Below the pieces are notes generated by a model that worked only from the letters and a program-made list of their open reading frames with translations, ran no database searches and was not told where the DNA came from. Shown in pieces: positions 45,887 to 55,091 of a DNA stretch of 64,000 nt; the stretch's first letter is position 1, and each line of letters opens with the position of its first letter. The translations under genes and the position numbers were made by a program. The stretch is taken from positions 930,001 through 994,000 of the forward strand of contig OZ253672.1 of assembly GCA_965263365.1 (NCBI GenBank), written 5' to 3'. This DNA comes from CANMUM01 sp965263365. Lineage in GTDB: Bacteria > Pseudomonadota > Alphaproteobacteria > Rhodobacterales > Rhodobacteraceae.

Positions 45887-46984
45887 TTACTCAGCTGTTA
45901 GTTCAATACCGTAGTCGTCTTTGAGCCATTCGATTACGAATTGCTTTGCACTATCAGGGACTTGTGTAGCTTGGCCAAGGGCTTCTTGCGCACCCGCACC
46001 CACAAACATTGGGTACTTACCGACACGTTTAGTCGAGATTTCTGCGAAATCTGGGCGTGCTTTCACGTCCTCAAAGGCTTTTGTATAAACATCAATAACT
46101 TCTTGTGGTGTGCCTGCTGGCAAGAACGCAAGTTTTTGGCTTGGGAAGCCCGCAATGAAAAAAGCCTTCCAAGCTTCCCATCCATCACCCGAAGTTTCGC
46201 AACCATCTGTGGCTTCACAAACTTCTTTGAAAGTTGGAATATCAGGGAAGGTCGGATCACGAACAATATCGCCGTTTTCATCAAGCGCGCCCCAAGTCAT
46301 CATTGGAACCGCAGAACCTGCTTCGACAAGCTCAGCAGAGCCGCCGAGGTAACCTGAAGTCGTTTGATAATCAATGTTAGCTTCGCCACGTTCGAACATC
46401 AATCGACCATCACCACGACCTTCGATGCCAAATACAGGCTCAACATTCATGCCCAACAGCTTCCATGCCAAAAGTGGCACAAGATCAAGACGCGTTGCGC
46501 CTTGGCTACCATAGATGAAGTTAGTGTCTTTTAATGCATTTGCTGAACCATCAAAATTTGCGCCATCTTCTGCATTGAGATAGGCAACGCCACCCGTACC
46601 AGTTGCCATCACAGCGTGCCAATCGTTGTATTCATAGCGAACACGTGGGTCATTGAGTAGGTAAGGGAACTGTGTTGAACCAGATGAACCGAATAGCAAA
46701 GTTCCGTCATCATGCTCTTGCTCTTGGAACCAGTTTGCGCCCTTAGTTGACCCAGCACCCGGCATAAATTTAACCACCACGGTCGGCTCACCTGGAAGGG
46801 CTTCCGACAAAAGCGGTGCGAAGAAATTCGCCCATTTTGCTGATCCGCCAGTCTCAGAAAAAGGAATAACCCACTCGATAGTTTTTCCTTCAAAATTAAC
46901 ATCTTCAGCATTTGCACCTGCAAAGAGCGCCGCTGATGCCATGATGCCTATTGCAACACGTCTAGTGATATTTGAAATCTTCAT
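45887..46984 (-). CDS. tctC: Tripartite tricarboxylate transporter receptor (TctC)
   Basis: 365 residues. Signal peptide residues ~1-26 (IGIMASAALFAGANA, then EDVNF). The mature protein starts with the family block GKTIEWVIPFSETGGSAKWAN; it is a Venus-flytrap periplasmic receptor for tri- or dicarboxylates. It is first in the minus-strand operon and divergent from the two-component genes tctDE, the usual layout for this transporter type. Confidence 0.92.
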   Translation of the reverse strand: MKISNITRRVAIGIMASAALFAGANAEDVNFEGKTIEWVIPFSETGGSAKWANFFAPLLSEALPGEPTVVVKFMPGAGSTKGANWFQEQEHDDGTLLFGSSGSTQFPYLLNDPRVRYEYNDWHAVMATGTGGVAYLNAEDGANFDGSANALKDTNFIYGSQGATRLDLVPLLAWKLLGMNVEPVFGIEGRGDGRLMFERGEANIDYQTTSGYLGGSAELVEAGSAVPMMTWGALDENGDIVRDPTFPDIPTFKEVCEATDGCETSGDGWEAWKAFFIAGFPSQKLAFLPAGTPQEVIDVYTKAFEDVKARPDFAEISTKRVGKYPMFVGAGAQEALGQATQVPDSAKQFVIEWLKDDYGIELTAE

Positions 46985-47032
46985 GTTTCACTCCCATTTT
47001 AAGACTTCAGGCTCTTAAGGCCCATTTTAATA

Positions 47033-47045
47033 AAGAGAATCTCTT
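47033..47045. promoter_or_regulatory. Short dyad in the tctC/tctD divergent region
   Basis: AAGAGA-A-TCTCTT is a perfect 6-bp dyad with a 1-bp centre, 49 bp before the tctC start and 46 bp before tctD. It could bind a dimeric regulator, although response regulators of the TctD type usually bind direct repeats. Confidence 0.35.
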
Positions 47046-47090
47046 CCCTTTCGATCTCTGATTATATAATCTGAACCTTGCACCAAGCTT

Positions 47091-47768
47091 GTGGAGTACA
47101 AAATTCGGATTGTTCTTGTCGAAGATAACGAGGGGCTGGCGAATGCCATTGGATTCCGCTTGCGAGATCGTGGCCATGCCGTAGATATTTTGAACGACGG
47201 CGAGGAAGGGCATGAATTTTTGAAGTCGGAAAGCGCGGATCTCGTGATTTTGGATGTCAATTTACCCAGAAAAAATGGCTTTGAAATTTTACGAGGCTTG
47301 CGCGCGCGCTCTGATAGTGTGCCTGTGCTTATTTTGACGGCGAGGGGGGAAACCAATGATCGCGTTGAGGGTCTGGATTTAGGTGCAGATGACTATCTGG
47401 TAAAGCCATTTGAAATGGATGAGTTAGAAGCGCGCATTCGGGCGCTCTCTCGTCGGCGCAATTTGTCATATGAGCCGTTTGAAAAAGTAGGGGCGCTCGA
47501 ATTTGATAGGGCGAATAGAACCGCAAGCGCGAATAAGCGCACCTTAGATATTCCACGCCGCGAATTAGCGATACTAGAATGTCTGTTAGATAACAAAGGT
47601 CGCATTGTCGCGAAAGAAAGGCTGTTCGATCATGTTTATGGAACAGGAGCAGATGTTGAATCGTCGGCAATTGAGCCACATATTTCAAGATTAAGATCGC
47701 GCATCGGCGAGTTTGGTGTCGTGATCAAAGTTGCGCGTGGTCTTGGGTACATGATTGAAGAAGCCTGA
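47091..47768 (+). CDS. tctD: Response regulator, TctD type
   Basis: 225 residues with GTG start at 47091. Receiver domain with phosphoacceptor Asp55 (VILDVNLPR) and Lys105 (DYLVKPF), then an OmpR-type winged helix (~125-225, ending IKVARGLGYMIEEA). It activates transcription when phosphorylated, presumably of the divergent tctC operon. The stop overlaps the sensor kinase start (TGATG). Confidence 0.92.
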   Translation: MEYKIRIVLVEDNEGLANAIGFRLRDRGHAVDILNDGEEGHEFLKSESADLVILDVNLPRKNGFEILRGLRARSDSVPVLILTARGETNDRVEGLDLGADDYLVKPFEMDELEARIRALSRRRNLSYEPFEKVGALEFDRANRTASANKRTLDIPRRELAILECLLDNKGRIVAKERLFDHVYGTGADVESSAIEPHISRLRSRIGEFGVVIKVARGLGYMIEEA

Positions 47769-49135
47769 TGAAATTCGTACCAAATTCGCTCCGATTGCGG
47801 CTCCTCATTTTGATTTTATTGCCAATTATTATTGTGGCTATATTGCTCGGGTTCTGGCGATATGAAGTAGCGAAAGACACGGCTCAAGATGTTTTTGATC
47901 GAACGCTTTTATCAACAGCACTCGCGATTGCGCGCGATGTTGCAATCACCGAAGGCGATGCTTTACAACCTTCGACCCGCGATTTGATCGCAAATGCGAC
48001 TGGTGGAGAAGTTTTTTATCATGTGATGGGACCAAATGGCGCTTATGTCACAGGCTATGCATATCCGCCTGTGCGGGAGCGAGATATTCTTACGGATCAG
48101 TATGGAATTCGCTTTTCTCATGCAGATTATCGGGGAGAGCCTGTGCGCATGGTTGCAATTGAAAGTGAAACCAGTACCTCAAATATCCATGGCTTGGCGA
48201 TTGTTCGCGTTTGGCAACGTGTGAGTGAACGTCAGATATTTGCGCATAAAATTGGATGGCGTGCAATTTCAGTACTCAGTATTATGCTATGTGCACTTGC
48301 TGGAAGTGTTTGGATTGGTGTTCAGATTGGATTGAGGCCTCTCGATGATTTGCAAGATGCAATAAATAAAAGAAGCAGCGATGATTTGAGTCCAATTCAG
48401 CGCCGGGTTCCGCGTGAAGTTCAAGGCGTTGTTGGGACTTTGAATGGGCTGTTTGAGCAGGTAAGAACAAGTTTAACAGCTCATCAAAACTTCATTTCAG
48501 ATGCCGCTCATCAGCTTAAGAATCCGGTAGCGGCTACGCTTGCGCTTGCCGAAGCTTTAAGCAACTCAAAAAACATAAGTGATCAAAATCAAGCCATGGC
48601 CGAACTTCTTAAGGCTGCAAGACATTCATCTCGGACAACAACACAGTTACTTTCTTTGGAACGTATCTCAAATCCCGCATTTAGTCCAAGCATTGAACAG
48701 GTCGAACTTTCTGAAATTTTGAAAAAAGAAGCGCAAGAATTTGGCGATAAGATACTAAAAGCTGGCAAAAATTTTGACGTTAATATTCCAAACCATGAAG
48801 TCATGGTTATGGCGGATCCTGTGTTGCTTGGTGAAGCGGTTAAGAACTTACTAACCAACGCGCTCGTTCATGGAGGATCCGATTCAACGATCATATCACT
48901 TGCACTTCAAGATCAAAGAGATGTGGGTGAAATCAGTGTCGAAAATGATGGGAATGAATTTGCACCTGAAGATCGGAACAGAGCGTTCGAGCGTTTTAGC
49001 CAACTTTCTCCCGGGCAAGGTTCTGGTTTGGGGTTGTCAATTGTTCAAGCAGCTATGGAAAAAATGAATGGGAGCGTAAATACATGTGAACGCCCACTCG
49101 GTGCGAAAATCCAGCTTATAATTCCTAAAAATTAG
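47768..49135 (+). CDS. tctE: Sensor histidine kinase, TctE type
   Basis: 455 residues. Two membrane segments (~residues 12-30 and ~166-187) enclose a ~135-residue periplasmic sensor (TctE_N-like). HAMP-like linker, then the dimerisation/phosphoacceptor helix with His248 (DAAHQLKNPVA), and the ATPase domain with N-box NLLTNALVHGG and G-box GQGSGLGLSIV. It senses the acid substrate outside and controls the divergent TTT transporter operon through TctD. Confidence 0.92.
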   Translation: MKFVPNSLRLRLLILILLPIIIVAILLGFWRYEVAKDTAQDVFDRTLLSTALAIARDVAITEGDALQPSTRDLIANATGGEVFYHVMGPNGAYVTGYAYPPVRERDILTDQYGIRFSHADYRGEPVRMVAIESETSTSNIHGLAIVRVWQRVSERQIFAHKIGWRAISVLSIMLCALAGSVWIGVQIGLRPLDDLQDAINKRSSDDLSPIQRRVPREVQGVVGTLNGLFEQVRTSLTAHQNFISDAAHQLKNPVAATLALAEALSNSKNISDQNQAMAELLKAARHSSRTTTQLLSLERISNPAFSPSIEQVELSEILKKEAQEFGDKILKAGKNFDVNIPNHEVMVMADPVLLGEAVKNLLTNALVHGGSDSTIISLALQDQRDVGEISVENDGNEFAPEDRNRAFERFSQLSPGQGSGLGLSIVQAAMEKMNGSVNTCERPLGAKIQLIIPKN

Positions 49136-49248
49136 ACTGCTTTATTTTAATGTTACGCTTCATAACTAGTTGGTCTTCCAGCAACAAATTATATGTATAA
49201 CCAATTCAAAAAGCAATTGATTGTGCGGCAAAATTAGCTAGTGAAATT

Positions 49249-50013
49249 CTAGAGATCAACAAGGCTACCGAGGCTAAGTGCGGCTTCTTGGATCGGTTCT
49301 AGGAATGTGAGAATTTTGTCAATATCAATGCGCAATAACGGTGCATGGCATGACAATGTCGCGAGGAGGCGGCCGTTTGAATCTGTAACAGGGACAGCGA
49401 TCGCGATCATGCCAGTAATAAATTCTTGATTATCAATTGCATATCCATTTGCGCGAATTTTCGTTAAATCGGCTTTAAGTGCTTTGCCGTTTGAATGAGT
49501 ATTCACCGCGCGTTTTTCCATGTCAGTTGACGAAATATATTGATCCAGTGAATTTTTACGCAAAGTGCTGAGATATAATTTGCCGCTCGCCGCGCAATAA
49601 AGTGGGACTCGCGTGCCGACGGGCAATTGGATCCGCAAAGGCCATTCCGTTTCAACGCGCTCGATATAAACCATCTCATATCGATCTGGTAAAGCGACGT
49701 TACATGTTTCACCTATTTCAAGCGCAAGCTTTTTTAAAATGGATTGCCGCGCAGTCCGAATTCGATGGGATGACAAAATTCCGCCGGCAAGCGCCCGCAG
49801 ACGCGGAGCGGGTGCGTATTTTCGGCTGTCTAGGTCTTTTTGGATAAAACCCTCGCTCTCCAAGTTTGCAAAGAGGCGATGGATAGTGGGCTTGGGGAGG
49901 CCGATTTGCTCGTTAACATCAGTAGGCGAAAGCGGCACACCCGCTTTCGCCAATTCTTCCAAAATGATGAGCAATCTTAAATTAGTTGGTATAACATTTT
50001 CAGAATCGCTCAC
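49249..50013 (-). CDS. IclR-family transcriptional regulator
   Basis: 254 residues. N-terminal winged helix-turn-helix (~12-70, LRLLIILEELAKAGVPLSPTDV and GLPKPTIHRLFANLESEGF) and a C-terminal GAF-like ligand domain (~80-250). It is 12 bp downstream of dctM as the last gene of the minus-strand TRAP operon. Regulators of isethionate clusters of this arrangement are the natural comparison; I infer that it senses isethionate or sulfoacetaldehyde and acts at the divergent dctP/iseJ-like promoter. Confidence 0.88.
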   Translation of the reverse strand: MSDSENVIPTNLRLLIILEELAKAGVPLSPTDVNEQIGLPKPTIHRLFANLESEGFIQKDLDSRKYAPAPRLRALAGGILSSHRIRTARQSILKKLALEIGETCNVALPDRYEMVYIERVETEWPLRIQLPVGTRVPLYCAASGKLYLSTLRKNSLDQYISSTDMEKRAVNTHSNGKALKADLTKIRANGYAIDNQEFITGMIAIAVPVTDSNGRLLATLSCHAPLLRIDIDKILTFLEPIQEAALSLGSLVDL

Positions 50014-50025
50014 AAATAATCTCCC

Positions 50026-51384
50026 TTATTTTTGGTTCGGCAATAACAACGTTGAAAGTTCTGGAACAAGTGCAATCAAGAACCAAACTGCCAGAAGCGC
50101 TAAAAGATATGGAATGATATAGCGAAGTAACCGGAAATATGGAACCCCCGTTACTCCCGATGCAACATAGAGGTTTAACCCGTAAGGTGGGGTTATAAAG
50201 CCGATGGAAGCACCTACCAAAAAGACAACCGCAAACTGAACGGGCTCGATGTCGACGGAATGAGCGATTGGAGCAAGGATTGGGGCAAGAATGATCGTCA
50301 CTGGAAGACTTTCAAGCACCATGCCAGCGACAAATATAATCGCCATAGAGACAAATAAGATGCCATAATAATCGCCAAATGAGCGAACGAAATTACCGAT
50401 GATTTCTTGCGCGCCCATAATTGATAAAATCTGTTGCATGACCACGGAAATGGCGATGAGGGGCGCAAGGATTCCAGTGATTTGCGCTGAGCGCATTGTG
50501 ATGGTTGGAAGCTCTAGCGGCGTAAATCCTTCCACAACTAGCATTTCTCCGTATTTGCGATCTTCAATTGGACGATCTTCAGCACCGCCAAAATATTTAT
50601 GGGCGATTGCGCTCAATACGCCAACGATGACACAAAACCCGACAGTTACGCCTGCAGCCTCTGTGGCAGAAAATCTGCCTGTATAAATACCCCAAAGCAC
50701 GAGGCCGATTGCGAAGAAGCCTAGCCATGCGCCGATTGCGGTTTTGATAATGCGTGTTGGACTTATTTTAATGAGATAACCCCAACCATTGATGGTGCAA
50801 ACGACGAAGGCAACCGTCATCATTGCAAGAACCATAAGGGCACCGGGGATTATGCCCGCAACGAAAAGATCTGAAATTGTTAGGTTCATCAAAAAACCAT
50901 AAACAATAAAAATAATGGAGGGGGGAATGATGATGCCAACCGTGCCGCCCGCTGCCGCTGTTGCCGCAGAAAAGCGTTCGTCATAACCACCTTTGACCAT
51001 TTCTGGATGCAACATCGAGCCGATTGTGGCTGTGGTTGCGGAATTTGACCCTGAGATTGCAGCGAATAATCCGCAAGCTCCGAGCGAAGCCATTGCAAGG
51101 CCGCCTCGCAACCATCCTAGACATGCATAGGCAAAATCACTTAGCCTTCGTGCGATCCCCGACCGGTTGATCAAATCACCTGTGAGGATAAAAAGCGGCA
51201 TTGCAAGGAGTGCAAACCCGTCGGTAAACACATCAGAAAGCGCAGCACCAATATTATCAAGTGGCATTCCAAGAACGAAGGACATGCCCAGCACCCAAAA
51301 ACCAATAACCAAAAAAACAGGGACACCAAGCATAAACAAAACAGTTACGCCAATTGATATCATCCAAACGAGATTGCTGTCCAT
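50026..51384 (-). CDS. dctM: TRAP transporter large membrane subunit
   Basis: 452 residues with about 12 hydrophobic helices. Family blocks: MPLFILTGDLINRSGIARRL, AAISGSNSATTATIGSM, GTVGIIIPPSIIFIVYGF, and ITPPYGLNLYVASGV. It is the ion-coupled translocating subunit. Its ATG overlaps the dctQ stop (TAATG). Position with the Xsc pathway suggests isethionate as substrate. Confidence 0.93.
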   Translation of the reverse strand: MDSNLVWMISIGVTVLFMLGVPVFLVIGFWVLGMSFVLGMPLDNIGAALSDVFTDGFALLAMPLFILTGDLINRSGIARRLSDFAYACLGWLRGGLAMASLGACGLFAAISGSNSATTATIGSMLHPEMVKGGYDERFSAATAAAGGTVGIIIPPSIIFIVYGFLMNLTISDLFVAGIIPGALMVLAMMTVAFVVCTINGWGYLIKISPTRIIKTAIGAWLGFFAIGLVLWGIYTGRFSATEAAGVTVGFCVIVGVLSAIAHKYFGGAEDRPIEDRKYGEMLVVEGFTPLELPTITMRSAQITGILAPLIAISVVMQQILSIMGAQEIIGNFVRSFGDYYGILFVSMAIIFVAGMVLESLPVTIILAPILAPIAHSVDIEPVQFAVVFLVGASIGFITPPYGLNLYVASGVTGVPYFRLLRYIIPYLLALLAVWFLIALVPELSTLLLPNQK

Positions 51385-52046
51385 TATGCTTCCTCCCCGA
51401 TCACCGCTTGTTTGAGGAGCGGTTCACCTGATTTATAATTGCGATAGTCTGTTATGAGGTTTTCAAAAACGCGCGTAACAAGAAACGTAAAGGCAAGAGG
51501 CAATGTGATTAAAAACCACCACTGCATAATATTGTCTGTGCCCGGCAAGATTTGAAAGTTTGAGATTGAATTTACGACAACACGCATAGATGTCACAGCG
51601 ACAATCCATGAGAACACGAACCATAAAATAGCATCAAGACATAATAAACCAAATTGAATAGTTCGCGGCGCTTTCCCTCGAAACTCGGCGAAGGCGAGGT
51701 GAGTTCTTAGCTTCACGTTATAGCTACAACCAAACCATGTCATAACTAAGAATAAGTAGGAGGGAATTGTTGTTGACCAAGGGACTTGTTGACCAAGCAA
51801 AAAACGACGGAAGACTTCAACAAATATGATCAATCCGATGGTCAGATATGTTGAAACCATTATCGTGCTTTCAAGGTGACGTTCGATCCAAGGAAATTTT
51901 TTATAGATGAATTGCAATAGTAACGCTGCAAGAATTAACGCAATAACTGCCACAGGCCAAATGCCCGGGCCTTGCATTTGAGACTTAATCGTCCAAATAT
52001 CACCGGAAAATAAAGATTTGATTAGTTCAATCGCGCTGCCAAGCAT
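51384..52046 (-). CDS. dctQ: TRAP transporter small membrane subunit
   Basis: 220 residues with about five hydrophobic segments, four of them the usual DctQ core (from ~residue 50 on); an extra N-terminal helix (~residues 22-42) makes it longer than the typical ~170. Conserved TWFGCSYNVKLRTHLAFAEF block. It partners DctM and receives substrate from DctP. It is separated from dctP by a 66-bp gap that holds a 9-bp perfect stem-loop. Confidence 0.9.
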   Translation of the reverse strand: MLGSAIELIKSLFSGDIWTIKSQMQGPGIWPVAVIALILAALLLQFIYKKFPWIERHLESTIMVSTYLTIGLIIFVEVFRRFLLGQQVPWSTTIPSYLFLVMTWFGCSYNVKLRTHLAFAEFRGKAPRTIQFGLLCLDAILWFVFSWIVAVTSMRVVVNSISNFQILPGTDNIMQWWFLITLPLAFTFLVTRVFENLITDYRNYKSGEPLLKQAVIGEEA

Positions 52047-52081
52047 GCGAAACTCCCCATTTATTATTATACTTGAAGGTA

Positions 52082-52105
52082 ATCGCGCCCCGATAAGGGC
52101 GCGAT
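52082..52105 (-). other. Intercistronic stem-loop between dctP and dctQ
   Basis: ATCGCGCCC and GGGCGCGAT form a 9-bp perfect stem with a 6-nt loop just after the dctP stop. There is no T-tract on the minus strand. It fits the same position as the stem-loops behind the other two binding-protein genes in this window. Confidence 0.6.
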
Positions 52106-52112
52106 GTCTGCT

Positions 52113-53348
52113 TTATGCTGAACGCCACCAACGACGTGGCTCAACATTTTCTGCAAGAGTGTCTTTCGGAATTTCGCGCGCAACATTGTAGATATCTTGG
52201 TAGGTATCAATACCACCGGCCCATCCATTAATGCGCTCACGCCATTCAGCCCATGGTTCAGGATTGAATTCAGGTGAACACATTTCTTCTGCCATTTTAA
52301 TTTGCTCATCATCAAGGAATGCACAACGCACGCCTTCTTGGGCAAAGATCGTGTTTGGAAGTTGTGGATCACTAAATCCAACCGTGTTCAAAAGCGAAGC
52401 TTCGTTCGCAGATTGAACATGAACTTGCGCGAGATATGATGATTCCATAACGGCGTCTTGCAAATTTCCATCTAAGCTATCGAAAACTTTTGCAGACATC
52501 GAGGTATGCTCCGTTCCACAGAAGAATTTCAAGTCAACTGATTGCGAGACAACTGGAGACATATTCGCATAAGCCACAGCCGATGCCCAAGTTTCAGCGC
52601 CATCAATCAAGCCTTGCTTCAGACCATCAAGAGTTTCTTCCCAAGCCACAGGCACAGGGTTCAGATTGAGCAACTGCATGGCAATACGACCCAATTGAGT
52701 ACCTGTCACACGGTTTTTTGTGCCGAATAGCTCTTCAAGCTTTGTGACAACCGGCTTATCCGCAAAGCTTGAACCGAGTTGAATACCACGAAGCTCACAA
52801 TGTGAGAACAAGAACTTAAGCCCGTGCATTTTCTCTAAAGGATCGCGAAGAATGCGCTGAGATTCAGGGCTGTAAAGGAAGTGGTACTGCGCGGCACGGC
52901 TTGGGAACATATAAGCATAGTCCAAAACATTAAGATAGGGGGCGCCGCCTGCAGAGTTTTGCGTCGATGCCGCATATGCATCCACAACGCCAAGCTGAGT
53001 TTTTTCGACACAGCTAAGCTGACCGCAAATTTGGTTATCACCGATAAATTCAACGCGAATTTCACCATCCGTTCGCTCCTCAAGATCGCGCGCAAATTCT
53101 AATGTGCCAGCACGCTCAATCAAAAGACTGCGGGCGTTAAGGCCTGAAGCGCCAAGCTTGATTGTGTGTTTGGGCTCTTTACCAAATCTTTTCTCATAAG
53201 ATGTTTCAGCAGCTTGAGCGAGGCCAGCAACGCTCACAGCACCCGTCATTGCACCCGCACCCATGAGCACAGACGAAATGCCGTATTGGCCTGTAAGCTT
53301 AAGCAGATCGCGTCGGCCTATTTTTCCAAGTTTATCGGTTAGTCGCAT
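52113..53348 (-). CDS. dctP: TRAP transporter periplasmic substrate-binding protein
   Basis: 411 residues, longer than the usual ~330. The N-terminus has a Tat-like signal (GRRDLLKLTGQYG, hydrophobic stretch, AQAAE), so the protein may be exported folded. The mature DctP domain (HTIKLGASGLNARSLLIERAG onward) includes the Arg/Asp ligand region around RVTGTQLGRIAMQLLNLN, where TRAP binders usually hold an acidic substrate. First gene of dctP-dctQ-dctM-iclR, divergent from the GMC dehydrogenase gene. GGGAG lies 7-8 nt before the ATG. Confidence 0.92.
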   Translation of the reverse strand: MRLTDKLGKIGRRDLLKLTGQYGISSVLMGAGAMTGAVSVAGLAQAAETSYEKRFGKEPKHTIKLGASGLNARSLLIERAGTLEFARDLEERTDGEIRVEFIGDNQICGQLSCVEKTQLGVVDAYAASTQNSAGGAPYLNVLDYAYMFPSRAAQYHFLYSPESQRILRDPLEKMHGLKFLFSHCELRGIQLGSSFADKPVVTKLEELFGTKNRVTGTQLGRIAMQLLNLNPVPVAWEETLDGLKQGLIDGAETWASAVAYANMSPVVSQSVDLKFFCGTEHTSMSAKVFDSLDGNLQDAVMESSYLAQVHVQSANEASLLNTVGFSDPQLPNTIFAQEGVRCAFLDDEQIKMAEEMCSPEFNPEPWAEWRERINGWAGGIDTYQDIYNVAREIPKDTLAENVEPRRWWRSA

Positions 53349-53467
53349 TATATTTCTCCCGTTGTTTTTATTAAAATTGAGACTTGTAGTATCATTAATA
53401 GTATATTATGACATTAAACACAAACTTTTTTTACATAGTACAACCTTTTTTTAAAATTTGGAGAAAA
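53349..53467. promoter_or_regulatory. Divergent dctP / GMC dehydrogenase promoter region
   Basis: 119 bp, very AT-rich, must hold both promoters. TTGTAGTAT at 53384-53392 and, in opposite orientation, ATAGTACAA at 53435-53443 are similar half-sites (8 of 9 positions) about 50 bp apart, possibly for the IclR regulator encoded at the end of the dctP operon. No conventional sigma-70 pair was convincing. Confidence 0.35.
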
Positions 53468-55075
53468 ATGTCAGAGTTACAGGCAGATTTTGTGATTATT
53501 GGAGCCGGTTCAGCCGGTTGCGTTTTGGCGAATCGCCTATCTGAAGACGGTAAAAATCATGTTGCACTCCTCGAAGCCGGCGGTAGAGATTGGAATCCGT
53601 GGATTCATATTCCCGTTGGTTACTTTAAAACGATGCACAATCCATCGGTTGATTGGTGTTTTAAAACGGAACCTGATGAAGGGCTGAATGGTCGCAGCAT
53701 TGACTGGCCACGTGGGAAAGTGCTTGGCGGATCGTCGTCTCTAAATGGTCTTCTTTATGTACGTGGGCAACCTGAGGACTATGATCGCTGGCAACAGATG
53801 GGCAATTCTGGTTGGGGCTGGGATGATGTTTTGCCTTTATTTAAGAAGTCAGAGAATCAGGAGCGGGGCGCGGATGATTTTCACGGCGTAGAAGGTGAGC
53901 TTTCAGTTTCTAATATGCGCATACAGCGGCCGATTGTTGATGCTTGGGTCGCGGCAGCGCAAACGGCAGGCTATGCGTTTAATCCAGATTATAACGGCGC
54001 AGCACAAGAAGGTGTGAGCTATTTTCAGCTGACGACCCGCAATGGGCGGCGTTGTTCGAGTGCGGTTGCGTTTTTGAATCCTGCGCGCAAACGGTCAAAT
54101 TTGAATATTATCACGCACGCGCAAACGCAGCGCATTTTGTTTGAAGGCAAACGGGCGATTGGTGTTGAATACCTTGATCGTGCGGGGCGTAAACAAATTG
54201 TAAAAACAAATCGTGAAGTCATCTTAAGTGCAGGCGCACTTGGCTCACCTCATATTTTAATGCATTCGGGTATTGGCGATGCTCAGGCACTAAAAAATGT
54301 TGGGGTCGATGCCTGGCATGAGCTTAAGGGGGTAGGGCAAAACTTGCAGGACCATTTGCAAGCGCGTCTTGTATTTAAATGCAATGAACCGACCTTGAAT
54401 GACGAAGTTCGATCCATTTTCAATCAAGCACGAATAGCCGCCAAATACGCATTATTTCGCGCCGGGCCCATGACGATGGCTGCAAGCCTTGGTGTTGGTT
54501 TTTTCAAAACACAAGAATATCTCGAAACACCCGATATCCAGTTCCATGTCCAGCCATGGTCAGCGGATAGTCCGGGTGAGGGGGTGCATCCGTTTTCGGC
54601 ATTTACAACTTCTGTTTGTCAATTGCGTCCAGAAAGTCGAGGACATCTTGAGCTTGTTTCAAATGATCCGCGTGACTATCCAAAAATTCATCCAAACTAT
54701 CTCGCTACAGAAACCGACTGTCAAACAATTGTTGATGGTGTAAATATAGCCCGGAAGATAGCACGGAGCGCACCACTTTCAGGAAAAATTTCTGAAGAAT
54801 TTCGGCCGAATTCTGAGTTAGCAATGGACGATTACGAGGGCACGCTCGATTGGGCGCGCAACAATTCGACTTCAATTTATCATCCGACGGGAACCTGTAA
54901 AATGGGCCAAGATAAACTTGCGGTTGTGGATGAAAAACTTCGTGTCCGCGGTATCGAAGGATTGCGGGTTGCTGATTGTTCAATCATGCCGGAAATTGTA
55001 TCGGGAAATACGAACGCGCCGGCAATTATGATCGGTGAAAAGCTTTCACAAATGATACGAAAAGAAATAACTTAA
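53468..55075 (+). CDS. iseJ: GMC-family dehydrogenase, probable isethionate dehydrogenase
   Basis: 535 residues from ATG 53468 (GGAG 5 nt upstream); an upstream in-frame ATG adds only AT-rich non-coding-like residues. Choline-dehydrogenase-like flavoprotein: FAD site GAGSAGCVLANRLSEDG, GGSSSLNGLLYVRGQPEDY, GALGSPHILMHSGIG, and catalytic-His region YHPTGTCKMG. Known family role: IseJ oxidises isethionate to sulfoacetaldehyde. Here the gene is between a divergent TRAP operon and xsc, 16 bp before xsc, which makes that role the best fit. No taurine aminotransferase or dehydrogenase is present. Another alcohol substrate leading to sulfoacetaldehyde cannot be excluded. Confidence 0.75.
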   Translation: MSELQADFVIIGAGSAGCVLANRLSEDGKNHVALLEAGGRDWNPWIHIPVGYFKTMHNPSVDWCFKTEPDEGLNGRSIDWPRGKVLGGSSSLNGLLYVRGQPEDYDRWQQMGNSGWGWDDVLPLFKKSENQERGADDFHGVEGELSVSNMRIQRPIVDAWVAAAQTAGYAFNPDYNGAAQEGVSYFQLTTRNGRRCSSAVAFLNPARKRSNLNIITHAQTQRILFEGKRAIGVEYLDRAGRKQIVKTNREVILSAGALGSPHILMHSGIGDAQALKNVGVDAWHELKGVGQNLQDHLQARLVFKCNEPTLNDEVRSIFNQARIAAKYALFRAGPMTMAASLGVGFFKTQEYLETPDIQFHVQPWSADSPGEGVHPFSAFTTSVCQLRPESRGHLELVSNDPRDYPKIHPNYLATETDCQTIVDGVNIARKIARSAPLSGKISEEFRPNSELAMDDYEGTLDWARNNSTSIYHPTGTCKMGQDKLAVVDEKLRVRGIEGLRVADCSIMPEIVSGNTNAPAIMIGEKLSQMIRKEIT

Positions 55076-55091
55076 TTTTGGAGATTTTGCA

